From: JBFHES01 sp041584015
GTDB taxonomy: Bacteria > Bacteroidota > Bacteroidia > Bacteroidales > M50B96
Assembly: GCA_041584015.1 (NCBI GenBank)
Contig: JBFHES010000199.1
Span: forward strand, 1 to 8,597
Direction of reading: 5' to 3'
DNA length: 8,597 nt
Part shown: positions 1 through 6,670 of the stretch, in pieces
Layout: every line of letters begins with the position of its first letter
How positions within the stretch are numbered: the stretch's first letter is position 1
Program-made: the position numbers and the translations under genes
Notes under the pieces: generated by a model
What the model saw: the letters and a program-made list of their open reading frames with translations, nothing else
What the model was told of the DNA's origin: nothing
The model's database searches: none

Positions 1-1203
1 ATAAGCACCAGTTCTAACTGGGAATCAAAGTCAACATGGTTTTATGGTGTGAACGAAGATTACGGTAGTTTCGAGACATTCCCAGCGCTAACAAAGAAAA
101 CAAAAAGCCTCTTGAAAGGAGCTACAAACGAACTTGATTCAATTGGCAAACTCACCCATTGGGTTGCTGACAACATGCGCTATTCAGGAATATCAATGGG
201 TGAAGGTGAAGGTTATACTTTGCACAATAGCAAAATGAATTACACCGACAGATGTGGTGTTTGCAAGGACAAAGCAGGTTTGTTAATTGCCATGTTACGT
301 GCAGCTGGCTTTGAGGCGTATGCAGCGATGACTATGGCAGGATCGAGGATTGATAGCATTCCGGCAGACCAATTTAATCATTGTGTTTCGGTTGTAAAAC
401 TGAACGATGGATCAATGAAAATACTTGACCCAACCTGGGTACCATTTGTTCGTGAATTATGGTCGAGTCTGGAACAACAGCAAAATTATTTAATCGGTTC
501 ACCAGAAGGTTCTGGACTTATGGAGACGCCGGTGTCTGCTCCTGAGCATCATTACCTGGAAATTAGCAACACGGCAAAACTAAGTGCTAATGGCGATTTA
601 TCAGGAAGCATTTTAATTAAAGCTGAAGGCCAATCTGATGCTGCCATCCGAAGAAAATTTACCAGTCAGGCCAAGCATAAATGGCAGCAGGTATTTGAAT
701 CAGAAATGCTAAGAATATCCGATAATATTGAATTCTCAATAAAAGGTATTGAAACGCCCTACGATTATTCAGAGGCCTTTACCATTACAATTACCTATAA
801 TGTCGCTTCGTACGCTGCCCTTGGAACAAAACAAATGCTCTTCACTCCTATTATTGGAAATGGATTTATGAAAAGCTACATGTCGCACTTGAATTTTGAT
901 ACAAGTCTTGAGAAAAGAGAGCATGCGTTCAAAGATCGTTGCTCCCGACTAGTCACACTCAATGAAACGATAGAAATTCCCGCTAACTGGACAGCACAGG
1001 ATTATGAAGATGAAAAATCCTTTGAAGGCGCATCCATCAGTTATTCTGGCTTTAAAAATCAAGAATTAACGAGGCTAAACTTTCATCAAGAAATTAGCCT
1101 TGGAAAACGCATTTACGAGCGTAGTGATTGGCAAAATTTCAAAGAAGCGGTGGATTTTCAGAAATCATTTGCAGGTACCTTCATCATTCTCAACAAACAA
1201 TAA
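1..1203 (+). CDS. Transglutaminase-like (DUF3857-family) protein, 5' end cut by the window
   Basis: The frame is open from base 1, so this is the C-terminal 400 codons of a longer gene; the GTG at 49 is an internal codon, not the start. The stretch around codons 7-22 (NWESKSTWFYG) resembles the linker that precedes the transglutaminase core in DUF3857 proteins. The papain-like core shows its full triad: Cys at 262-264 in RCGVCKDKAGLL, His at 379-381 in FNHCVSV, and Asp at 427-429 in ILDPTW. The region after about codon 190 matches the beta-rich C-terminal part usual in these proteins. Family members are exported in Bacteroidota, but the signal peptide would lie outside the window. The substrate is unknown; the fold supports transglutaminase or cysteine-peptidase-like chemistry. 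The stop lies 9 bp before a paralogue, which suggests one transcript. The domain call is secure; the biological role is not. Confidence 0.85.
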   Translation: MSTSSNWESKSTWFYGVNEDYGSFETFPALTKKTKSLLKGATNELDSIGKLTHWVADNMRYSGISMGEGEGYTLHNSKMNYTDRCGVCKDKAGLLIAMLRAAGFEAYAAMTMAGSRIDSIPADQFNHCVSVVKLNDGSMKILDPTWVPFVRELWSSLEQQQNYLIGSPEGSGLMETPVSAPEHHYLEISNTAKLSANGDLSGSILIKAEGQSDAAIRRKFTSQAKHKWQQVFESEMLRISDNIEFSIKGIETPYDYSEAFTITITYNVASYAALGTKQMLFTPIIGNGFMKSYMSHLNFDTSLEKREHAFKDRCSRLVTLNETIEIPANWTAQDYEDEKSFEGASISYSGFKNQELTRLNFHQEISLGKRIYERSDWQNFKEAVDFQKSFAGTFIILNKQ

Positions 1204-1212
1204 ATAGCAATT

Positions 1213-3039
1213 ATGAATAAGTTTCTAACATACATCACCATTCTGGTATTCTTTAGCTCATGCATTAGTGGAACAACGGACAACATTAATACAAACACTT
1301 ATCCAAATGCCGATGCCGTTTACAAGCAGATAACCAAGGAATACACCCTAAACGAAGATGGTAGCATGCTCTACCGCGAGAGTAAAGACATTAAGCTACT
1401 TACGCATTATGCCTTCAACAGAAAATATGGGGAGACCTTCATTGAGTACAATCCAGATCATCAAAAAATTAATATTAACGAGGCGTATACAACAAATGCT
1501 GAAGGCAAAAAGGTAAGCACGCCTGACAATGCTTTTAATGAGGTGCTACCCAAAAAGGCAGCCAACTCAGGAGCATATAACCATTTACGCGAATTAGTTG
1601 TTACACATACGGGCTTAGAACTTGGTGCTACCATACATCTTGATTACGAACTTGAAACTGATGCCGATTTTCAACCATTCTTAATGGGGCACGAAATTGC
1701 AGCATTCTCATCTCCTGCTCAATCGTATACGCTTAAAATTAAGGTACCAAAGGGGCAAACCTTAAATTATAAGTTGATAAACGACACCATCCAGCCAAGC
1801 ATTTCAAACAAGAAAGACTACACAACTTATAGCTGGCAGTTCACAGACTTACCGGCTATGCTGATCGAAAAAAAGCATCAACCATTTAAAGACTTTAAAC
1901 CCACGGTAATTTTTTCATCAGCGGAAAGTTTTGCTCAAATACATGAACATCTGACCAGCCGACCAGCCTTTTCATACAATCTTAGCGACAAGCAGAAAGC
2001 TGAAATAAAATCAAAAATTAATATTTGGAGTGAGCACTACCAGCATCTTAATAATATGCGCGATTTTATTGCCGACGAATTCAATTACTATCCAGTGAAC
2101 GAATTGATAAACGGATTTAAGCTTAGAACAGTTGAAGAGGTGTGGAATGCAAATGGTGGCAGTCATCTGGAAAAAACCTTACTGCTTGCGGCTGCAATTA
2201 ATCAGGTTGGTCTTATTGCTGAACCGGTTGCTGTGGTTTCGGCAAAAGCATTCGACGAGAATTGCGGCAATCTGTCACTTTTTGAAAATTACCTGGTAAA
2301 GATTGAATTGCAAAATGGAGACAAGGCACTCATCGACGTGCTTAATAAAAGCAATTTCATCAAGGAAAGTGAACTTGAGAACAAACTGCTCATCCCATTA
2401 AATATAAACAACCAGCAGATTCAGACCATTGCAAAAGCTATGGATAATCGCATTGCTGCTCAAATTGAAATTCGTGTTGATAGGGACGCAGAATCATATC
2501 ATAATACAAGTGTTGAGCTAAAAGATGCTTTAAGCCCATACATGCCTGTGAAATGTGACAAAGATTATCCAAGAAAACTACAACATGGCGAATCTTCATT
2601 TATTATTGCAGAAAAGGAACTTACGCCCGAGAAATGTGCATTCAACCTTCAGTTCACAAAGACACTCAAATCAGATAAGAACTTTTTGTTCCTGCCATTG
2701 CCTGTTATTATCGATGGGGTATTAACATGGCACTTGGGAACATTAAGCAATATTAGAACAACGCCCTTTGAGATTCCCTATGTTATTAATGAAAGCTATA
2801 CGTATTCGGTAAAACTAGATAATGGTCTTGAACTCTTCTCAATCCCCGAGAATGTTTCAATTAGTAATTCAGTAGGATCGTATGTATTTAAAGTAAGCCA
2901 AACAGAGGATAGACTTGAGATAGAGAAGTCGATTGTTTTGAATAAAAAGGTGATTTCAGCAGAAGAATACTTAGAGTTTAGAGAGATTTACACAGCATGT
3001 ACTGGTAAGAGTCATTCACAATTAATCATTAAACGATAG
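1213..3039 (+). CDS. DUF3857/transglutaminase-like lipoprotein with a degenerate active site
   Basis: This 608-residue protein begins with a lipoprotein signal peptide: basic MNK, a hydrophobic stretch, then a lipobox-like FSSC with Cys17 as the predicted acylated residue. No acidic surface-export signal follows the Cys, so periplasmic-facing anchoring is the simpler guess. Residues of about 30-240 match the DUF3857 N-terminal domain (for example LYRESKDIKLL and the HTGLELGATIHLDYE segment). Residues of about 265-385 align with the transglutaminase core of the gene upstream, but the Cys position is His318 (GGSHLEKTLLL) and the His position is Asn359 (FENYLVKI); only Asp375 is kept. The rest is the beta-rich C-terminal region. 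It starts 9 bp after the upstream stop, has no Shine-Dalgarno, and is probably cotranscribed. It may be a non-catalytic partner or binding protein; that role is inferred. Confidence 0.85.
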   Translation: MNKFLTYITILVFFSSCISGTTDNINTNTYPNADAVYKQITKEYTLNEDGSMLYRESKDIKLLTHYAFNRKYGETFIEYNPDHQKININEAYTTNAEGKKVSTPDNAFNEVLPKKAANSGAYNHLRELVVTHTGLELGATIHLDYELETDADFQPFLMGHEIAAFSSPAQSYTLKIKVPKGQTLNYKLINDTIQPSISNKKDYTTYSWQFTDLPAMLIEKKHQPFKDFKPTVIFSSAESFAQIHEHLTSRPAFSYNLSDKQKAEIKSKINIWSEHYQHLNNMRDFIADEFNYYPVNELINGFKLRTVEEVWNANGGSHLEKTLLLAAAINQVGLIAEPVAVVSAKAFDENCGNLSLFENYLVKIELQNGDKALIDVLNKSNFIKESELENKLLIPLNINNQQIQTIAKAMDNRIAAQIEIRVDRDAESYHNTSVELKDALSPYMPVKCDKDYPRKLQHGESSFIIAEKELTPEKCAFNLQFTKTLKSDKNFLFLPLPVIIDGVLTWHLGTLSNIRTTPFEIPYVINESYTYSVKLDNGLELFSIPENVSISNSVGSYVFKVSQTEDRLEIEKSIVLNKKVISAEEYLEFREIYTACTGKSHSQLIIKR

Positions 3040-3048
3040 TATTAATTG
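3019..3048. repeat. AT-rich inverted repeat across the convergent gene junction
   Basis: CAATTAAT at 3019-3026 and ATTAATTG at 3041-3048 form an 8-bp inverted repeat with a 14-nt loop. It spans the stop codons of both converging genes, which are only 2 bp apart (3040-3041). The stem is almost entirely A-T and no T-run follows on either strand, so it is a weak terminator candidate at best. It is the only symmetric element found at this junction. Confidence 0.3.
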
Positions 3049-3929
3049 GTCATGACTTTGCCAATTATATGATTAGCGGGTAAAAAGCCCCAATAGCGTG
3101 AGTCGTCTGCAAAGTCACGATTATCGTCCATTACAAAATAGTAATCGGCGGTAAACGTGTATGAGTCTGTTTCTACTTCATTGATAAATACTTTATCCAC
3201 TTTTAGAAAGGCTTCATTTCCTTCAAACTCATTTATTATTTTTTTATACAGACCAAAATTTTTATAGTCAAGTTGAACAGTTAATCCTTTAAAGGGGATT
3301 TGGACCTCGCCATAATAATCCTTGCTCCAATTAAAATAACCATTGGAAGGAAAGGTAGCGGCACTGTTTTTCTCCTTGCCACGTAAATTACGAATACTCA
3401 TTACCCGTTCATCTGTCTCAATCAATTTCGCTGTTGCTTTGGTCATTGAAAAATCATAAAAACTAAGGTTCCCTACCCTGCTTCCCTGAATAAGACCATA
3501 TCTCTGAACGAAATCGTCATCTAATAAATTAGCCTCACTAACCAATCGATACTTATAATGAATAGTATTAGGTTCAGCATACTTCGATTTATTGATAAAG
3601 ACATTCTTATCGCGCACAGATACTAAATCGGCAGGTTTACCAATGCAGCGCTTAACCAGTATCGGCTTTTTCGATATGGCTACATCACTTAATTTAGGAT
3701 TATGAAAAGCTATTAATTCGCCATTAGTTGGTTGTTTAAAAGTGATGAAAGCTTGATTAGTAAACGGATTGAGAATGGCATAGGCAAGTTTATTAATAAG
3801 GAGTAGTTGACCTTTCTTAATAGTTCCTTCCATTGCGTTGTTATCAACCCTCACTATGCCAATGGATATCCATGCAACAGTTGCAAGCATTATCAAGCTA
3901 AAACCTATTATTTTCAAGCGACCTTTCAT
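3042..3929 (-). CDS. Signal peptidase I (S26) paralogue lacking the catalytic serine
   Basis: From ATG at 3929 the product is 295 residues: MKGR, one membrane segment (about residues 5-26), then an S26-type extracytoplasmic domain. It is collinear with the LepB encoded just upstream, sharing for example IPFKG, FEGNEA and SYTFTADYYFVMDDNR. In box B the nucleophile is replaced: NNAMEGT with Ala32 (codon 3834-3836) where LepB has PSMEKS. The general-base Lys is kept (Lys93, KRCIGKPAD). Box E is altered to DDNRDFADDSRYWG, losing the Ser equivalent to E. coli Ser278; the Ser88 equivalent is Asn. It ends right after box E, about 30 residues earlier than its neighbour. The frame continues upstream to a TTG at 3962, but that TTG lies in a terminator/promoter region, and ATG 3929 gives a natural N-terminus. 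A lepB pair beside dapB is common in Bacteroidota. It is probably inactive as a peptidase; its role is unknown. Confidence 0.88.
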   Translation of the reverse strand: MKGRLKIIGFSLIMLATVAWISIGIVRVDNNAMEGTIKKGQLLLINKLAYAILNPFTNQAFITFKQPTNGELIAFHNPKLSDVAISKKPILVKRCIGKPADLVSVRDKNVFINKSKYAEPNTIHYKYRLVSEANLLDDDFVQRYGLIQGSRVGNLSFYDFSMTKATAKLIETDERVMSIRNLRGKEKNSAATFPSNGYFNWSKDYYGEVQIPFKGLTVQLDYKNFGLYKKIINEFEGNEAFLKVDKVFINEVETDSYTFTADYYFVMDDNRDFADDSRYWGFLPANHIIGKVMTN

Positions 3930-3934
3930 ACGTG

Positions 3935-3962
3935 CAAAACTAAAGATAAATTCTACTTTCAA
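3935..3962 (-). promoter_or_regulatory. Bacteroidota-type promoter for the second signal peptidase gene
   Basis: On the minus strand TAGTTTTG (3942-3935) is an exact match to the Bacteroidota -7 consensus TAnnTTTG. A TTG (3962-3960) lies 17 nt upstream, within the spacing reported for -33 elements in this phylum. Only 5 nt separate the -7 box from ATG 3929, so the start site would fall at or next to the A of the start codon, giving a leaderless mRNA. The TTG is the tail of the preceding gene's terminator T-run. Confidence 0.55.
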
Positions 3963-3989
3963 AAAAAACTCCAGACAGCTGTCCGGAGT
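3960..3989 (-). terminator. Intrinsic terminator after lepB
   Basis: Read on the minus strand, arms ACTCCGGAC (3989-3981) and GTCTGGAGT (3976-3968) pair as a 9-bp stem, with one G-U wobble in RNA, around an AGCT tetraloop. A run of T follows directly (3968-3961). It begins 27 nt after the lepB stop, so lepB and the second signal peptidase gene appear to be separate transcription units although adjacent and on the same strand. Confidence 0.85.
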
Positions 3990-4016
3990 TTCACAATATC
4001 GTAATCCGTTTGATTA

Positions 4017-5375
4017 TTATTCCAGCAAGGTTTTAACAGATCTGAAAACGCGTTTCCATCTGATTTTACCATTAAGCAAGCTCTTGTTCGAATCAATAGA
4101 AAGCCATACGAATACAGCTTTACCAACTAAGTGGTCTTCTGGTACAAATCCCCAGTACCTTGAATCTGCAGAGTTGTGACGGTTATCTCCCATGGCCCAG
4201 TAGTAGTCCATTTTAAAAGTATAACTTGTTGCAAGCTCATCATTAATATAGATGTTACCATCTTTCACTTCCAGTTTATTTCCTTCAAATACCTCAATGG
4301 CACGTCGGTAAATTGGTAGGTTCTTAATGTCAATAGCTATGCTTGCTCCTTTTTCAGGAATATAGAGGGGGCCGAAATTATCTTCGTTCCAGGGGTATCT
4401 TAGGCTATGTGGAAAAATTCTTCCATCGAGTTTACCTTTCGGATCAACCTTACGCACTGCTTCAACCACATTTGGCATCTTTTCTACTGCAGCTAATTGC
4501 TCGTCAGTTAATGGTAGATAATGATATTTGTTTCTATAACTATCAGCATAATCCGGATAAGGAACTCCCATTCGATCAAACATCTTAGGGTTTATTGGTT
4601 TGCCATTTGTTTTCACCGCATAGTTATATTGCTGGCCACCGGCCCAATCGCCCATCATTCCATTAATGAATAATACACCATCTTTTATTTCTAAACTATC
4701 ACCAGGTAAACCAACACATCGTTTTATGTAATTTTCGCGCTTATCAACCGGTCGTGTTACAATATCACCAAACGTACGCTTATCGCCCCAAACAGCATCA
4801 CGCCCAACTTGACGGCAAATGCCATAATAACTATGTCCTACATATCTGGGATCGGAGGCGACGGTATCTCCATCAGGAAAATTAAATACAATGGCATCGC
4901 CACGTTTAACTTCACCCAAGCCAGCAATTCTTTTATACGGACTCTTAATCCACTCTAAATATGATTTGGTGTTTTTTGTTAAAGGCATTTTGTTATGCAC
5001 AAATGGCATAGACAATGGCGTATTGGGCATTTTAGGACCATAACTAACCTTGCTTACAAATAGGTAGTCGCCAACCATTAATGACTTCTCCATAGATGGT
5101 GTTGGAATAGTGTAAGCCTCCACCAAAAACATACGTATGATGGTAGCCGCAATAATTGCAAAAATCAATGCATCGATCCATTCAACCGTTGCTGTTTGCT
5201 TCTTAACACCTTTCTTTTTCCAGAAAGCCCAGTGCACCTTTTTTGATATGTAAACATCAAAGATTATTGGTAATCCAAGCATTAGCCAGTAATTACCAAT
5301 CCATACTACCCAAAGGATAAAAATAATAGTTACAAGGGAATACCTAAACCATTTATTTTTAAAAAACTCTATCAT
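4017..5375 (-). CDS. lepB: Signal peptidase I, catalytically intact
   Basis: Signal peptidase I cleaves signal peptides from exported preproteins at the outer face of the cytoplasmic membrane. The 452-residue product has two N-terminal membrane segments (about residues 13-39 and 66-87). Box B IPTPSMEKSLMVGD carries the nucleophile Ser94 (codon 5094-5096). Box D YIKRCVGLPGDSLEIKDG carries the general-base Lys218 (4722-4724). Box E MGDNRHNSADSRYWG is intact. The Ser-to-Lys distance and overall length exceed those of E. coli LepB (324 aa) because of extra sequence between the boxes and before box E, as is usual in Bacteroidota. It starts 46 nt after the dapB stop without a visible promoter, so it is probably cotranscribed with dapB, and it is followed by a strong terminator. 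No Shine-Dalgarno precedes the ATG. The identity is secure. Confidence 0.96.
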   Translation of the reverse strand: MIEFFKNKWFRYSLVTIIFILWVVWIGNYWLMLGLPIIFDVYISKKVHWAFWKKKGVKKQTATVEWIDALIFAIIAATIIRMFLVEAYTIPTPSMEKSLMVGDYLFVSKVSYGPKMPNTPLSMPFVHNKMPLTKNTKSYLEWIKSPYKRIAGLGEVKRGDAIVFNFPDGDTVASDPRYVGHSYYGICRQVGRDAVWGDKRTFGDIVTRPVDKRENYIKRCVGLPGDSLEIKDGVLFINGMMGDWAGGQQYNYAVKTNGKPINPKMFDRMGVPYPDYADSYRNKYHYLPLTDEQLAAVEKMPNVVEAVRKVDPKGKLDGRIFPHSLRYPWNEDNFGPLYIPEKGASIAIDIKNLPIYRRAIEVFEGNKLEVKDGNIYINDELATSYTFKMDYYWAMGDNRHNSADSRYWGFVPEDHLVGKAVFVWLSIDSNKSLLNGKIRWKRVFRSVKTLLE

Positions 5376-5392
5376 TTTATCTACATTTAGTT

Positions 5393-5421
5393 ATCAACAC
5401 AATAACAGCTATTACGTTGAT
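5393..5421 (-). other. Imperfect hairpin between dapB and lepB
   Basis: ATCAAC (5393-5398) pairs with GTTGAT (5416-5421), and inside it AATA (5401-5404) pairs with TATT (5410-5413), leaving a symmetric 2x2 internal loop and a 5-nt apical loop. It starts one base after the dapB stop codon and no T-run follows, so it does not look like an intrinsic terminator. It could tune stability or processing of the dapB-lepB mRNA, or be chance in AT-rich DNA. Confidence 0.3.
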
Positions 5422-6144
5422 TTATTTTATTGTTAGTAAATCTTTCATTCCAAAAACGCCCATACGATTTTTCATAAATTCTGCAGCAAGTACAGCCCCC
5501 ATTACAAAGCCTTTTCTATTTTTGGCGTGATGTGTATATTCAATCCAATCAACTTCCGACTCATAGCGTATACTATGAATTCCAAAAACATCGCCTTCGC
5601 GGTGAGCCTTTATCTGAAGCTTATCGCTGCGTTCCTCAACATTATCGCAGACCCAGTTAGTAATACCAGGAATAAAATTTATTAAGTCATTAGCAAGGGT
5701 AACTGCTGTTCCACTTGGAGCGTCTTTTTTTTGCGTGTGATGCCATTCCTGCATGGATGGGATATACTGACTATGATCACTCATTAATGCCGCAATATGT
5801 TTATTCATTTCGAAGAACAAATTAACTCCGAGGCTAAAATTCGAGGCATAAAAGAATCCGCCATTGTTATCGTTGCATGCGGCAATTACTGAATCGTATT
5901 GCTCTTGCCATCCTGTTGTTCCAGAAACTACCGGCACACCCGTCTTAAAACATTTTATATAATTGCTGGCTGCAACCGCCGGGTTTGTAAATTCTATGGC
6001 CACATCGGCTGAATGAAACTCGTTCGCTTGGAATCCATCCAAACTATTTTCATCAATGACAATGGCGATAGTATGACCACGACTTAATAAAAGCTGCTCA
6101 ATCTCCTGCCCCATTTTGCCATATCCAATAATTGCAATTTTCAT
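5422..6144 (-). CDS. dapB: 4-hydroxy-tetrahydrodipicolinate reductase
   Basis: DapB reduces the dihydrodipicolinate-pathway intermediate with NAD(P)H, a cytoplasmic step of lysine and meso-diaminopimelate synthesis that feeds peptidoglycan. From ATG 6144 the product is 240 residues, slightly shorter than E. coli DapB (273). The N-terminus MKIAIIGYGKMGQ is the Rossmann dinucleotide-binding glycine motif (Gly7, Gly9, Gly12). VSGTTGW near residue 80 is a conserved DapB segment. The catalytic and substrate-binding motif EWHHTQKKDAPSGTA has His135, His136 and Lys139, equivalent to E. coli His159, His160 and Lys163, then the SGT loop. The frame extends 10 codons further upstream to a TTG at 6174, but that lies in the rplT terminator; the ATG start fits the family exactly. 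It is probably cotranscribed with lepB. Confidence 0.97.
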   Translation of the reverse strand: MKIAIIGYGKMGQEIEQLLLSRGHTIAIVIDENSLDGFQANEFHSADVAIEFTNPAVAASNYIKCFKTGVPVVSGTTGWQEQYDSVIAACNDNNGGFFYASNFSLGVNLFFEMNKHIAALMSDHSQYIPSMQEWHHTQKKDAPSGTAVTLANDLINFIPGITNWVCDNVEERSDKLQIKAHREGDVFGIHSIRYESEVDWIEYTHHAKNRKGFVMGAVLAAEFMKNRMGVFGMKDLLTIK

Positions 6145-6149
6145 GTGTC

Positions 6150-6174
6150 CGAAAGTACAAAATTTGTTAAACAA
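6150..6174 (-). promoter_or_regulatory. Possible dapB promoter, leaderless type
   Basis: On the minus strand TACTTTCG (6157-6150) matches the -7 consensus TAnnTTTG at all but one base, and it lies 5 nt before the dapB ATG, the same geometry as at the second signal peptidase gene. A TTG (6174-6172) sits upstream, but the 14-nt spacing is short for a -33 element. An independent promoter is expected because a strong terminator stands directly upstream. Confidence 0.4.
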
Positions 6175-6200
6175 AAAGTCCCGAATAAATCGGGACTTTT
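6172..6200 (-). terminator. Intrinsic terminator of the thrS-infC-rpmI-rplT operon
   Basis: Read on the minus strand, arms AAAAGTCCCGA (6200-6190) and TCGGGACTTTT (6184-6174) are perfect complements over 11 bp around a 5-nt loop. They run into TTTTTGTTT, and the hairpin begins 20 nt after the rplT stop. The A-run before and T-run after the GC core could allow some function in the other direction, but both flanking genes read leftward. Confidence 0.9.
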
Positions 6201-6220
6201 CAAGGTAATATCTGTTGTTT

Positions 6221-6565
6221 TTACTTTACAGCTTTAATAATTGCAGCAAAAGCTTCCGGATGATTCATTGCTAAATCAGCAAGTACTTTTCTGTTCAATT
6301 GAATTTCCTTCTTGTGAAGTTTACCCATAAACTCTGAGTAAGACATACCGTGCTCGCGAGCACCTGCATTAATACGTTGGATCCATAATGCACGGAAAGT
6401 TCTTTTCTTGTTTTTTCTATCGCGGTAAGCGTATGTTAAACCTTTCTCCCACGAGTTTTTAGCAACGGTCCAAACGTTACTTCTTGCACCAAAACTACCT
6501 TTGGTTTGCTTTAAAATCTTTTTTCTTCTTGCTCTTGAAGCTACAGAATTGACTGATCTTGGCAT
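6221..6565 (-). CDS. rplT: 50S ribosomal protein L20
   Basis: L20 binds 23S rRNA early in large-subunit assembly and in several bacteria represses its own operon. The product is 114 residues, the normal length, beginning MPRSVNSVASRARRKKILK, with the basic N-terminal extension, then KGSFGARSNVWTVAKNSW, RTFRALWIQRINAGAREHG and a C-terminal globular domain ending in ADLAMNHPEAFAAIIKAVK, all characteristic of the family. It is the last gene of the operon and is followed by a strong terminator. The start follows a 105-nt spacer, long for an operon and able to form a structured leader. No Shine-Dalgarno is visible before the ATG. Confidence 0.98.
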   Translation of the reverse strand: MPRSVNSVASRARRKKILKQTKGSFGARSNVWTVAKNSWEKGLTYAYRDRKNKKRTFRALWIQRINAGAREHGMSYSEFMGKLHKKEIQLNRKVLADLAMNHPEAFAAIIKAVK

Positions 6566-6585
6566 AATTTAATGTTTTTTGAACC

Positions 6586-6623
6586 ATTAGCGTTCGCTCT
6601 TACGCGAATCTTTTTAGGCTAAT
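6586..6623 (-). promoter_or_regulatory. Possible structured leader of rplT
   Basis: On the minus strand ATTAGC (6623-6618) pairs with GCTAAT (6591-6586), enclosing a second stem TTCGC (6608-6604) with GCGAA (6597-6593) and a 6-nt loop. The two helices are joined by a strongly asymmetric, A-rich internal loop, about 9 nt on one side and 1 nt on the other. L20 is known in E. coli and B. subtilis to bind irregular helices in its own mRNA that mimic its 23S rRNA site, so an autoregulatory element is plausible here; no sequence match to a known site is claimed. Confidence 0.35.
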
Positions 6624-6670
6624 TAATTCTGTTTTACCAATTAAAAATAATTACTCACAAAAATTAACGA

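Noticed and set aside
49..51. GTG as the start of the first transglutaminase-like gene
   Set aside because: The frame is open to base 1 and the upstream codons read like the family's pre-core linker, so the gene is cut by the window edge.
3960..3962. TTG start for the second signal peptidase gene, adding 11 residues
   Set aside because: The TTG belongs to the lepB terminator T-run and a putative -33 element; ATG 3929 gives a normal basic-plus-membrane N-terminus.
3807..4179. Short + strand open frames over the signal peptidase genes
   Set aside because: They run antisense to well-supported genes and a terminator, with no recognisable protein features.
4343..4588. 81-codon + strand frame inside lepB
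   Set aside because: It is antisense to conserved LepB sequence and has no initiation signal or family resemblance.
6172..6174. TTG start for dapB, adding 10 residues
   Set aside because: It lies in the rplT terminator U-tract; MKIAIIGYGKMG from ATG 6144 is the standard DapB N-terminus.
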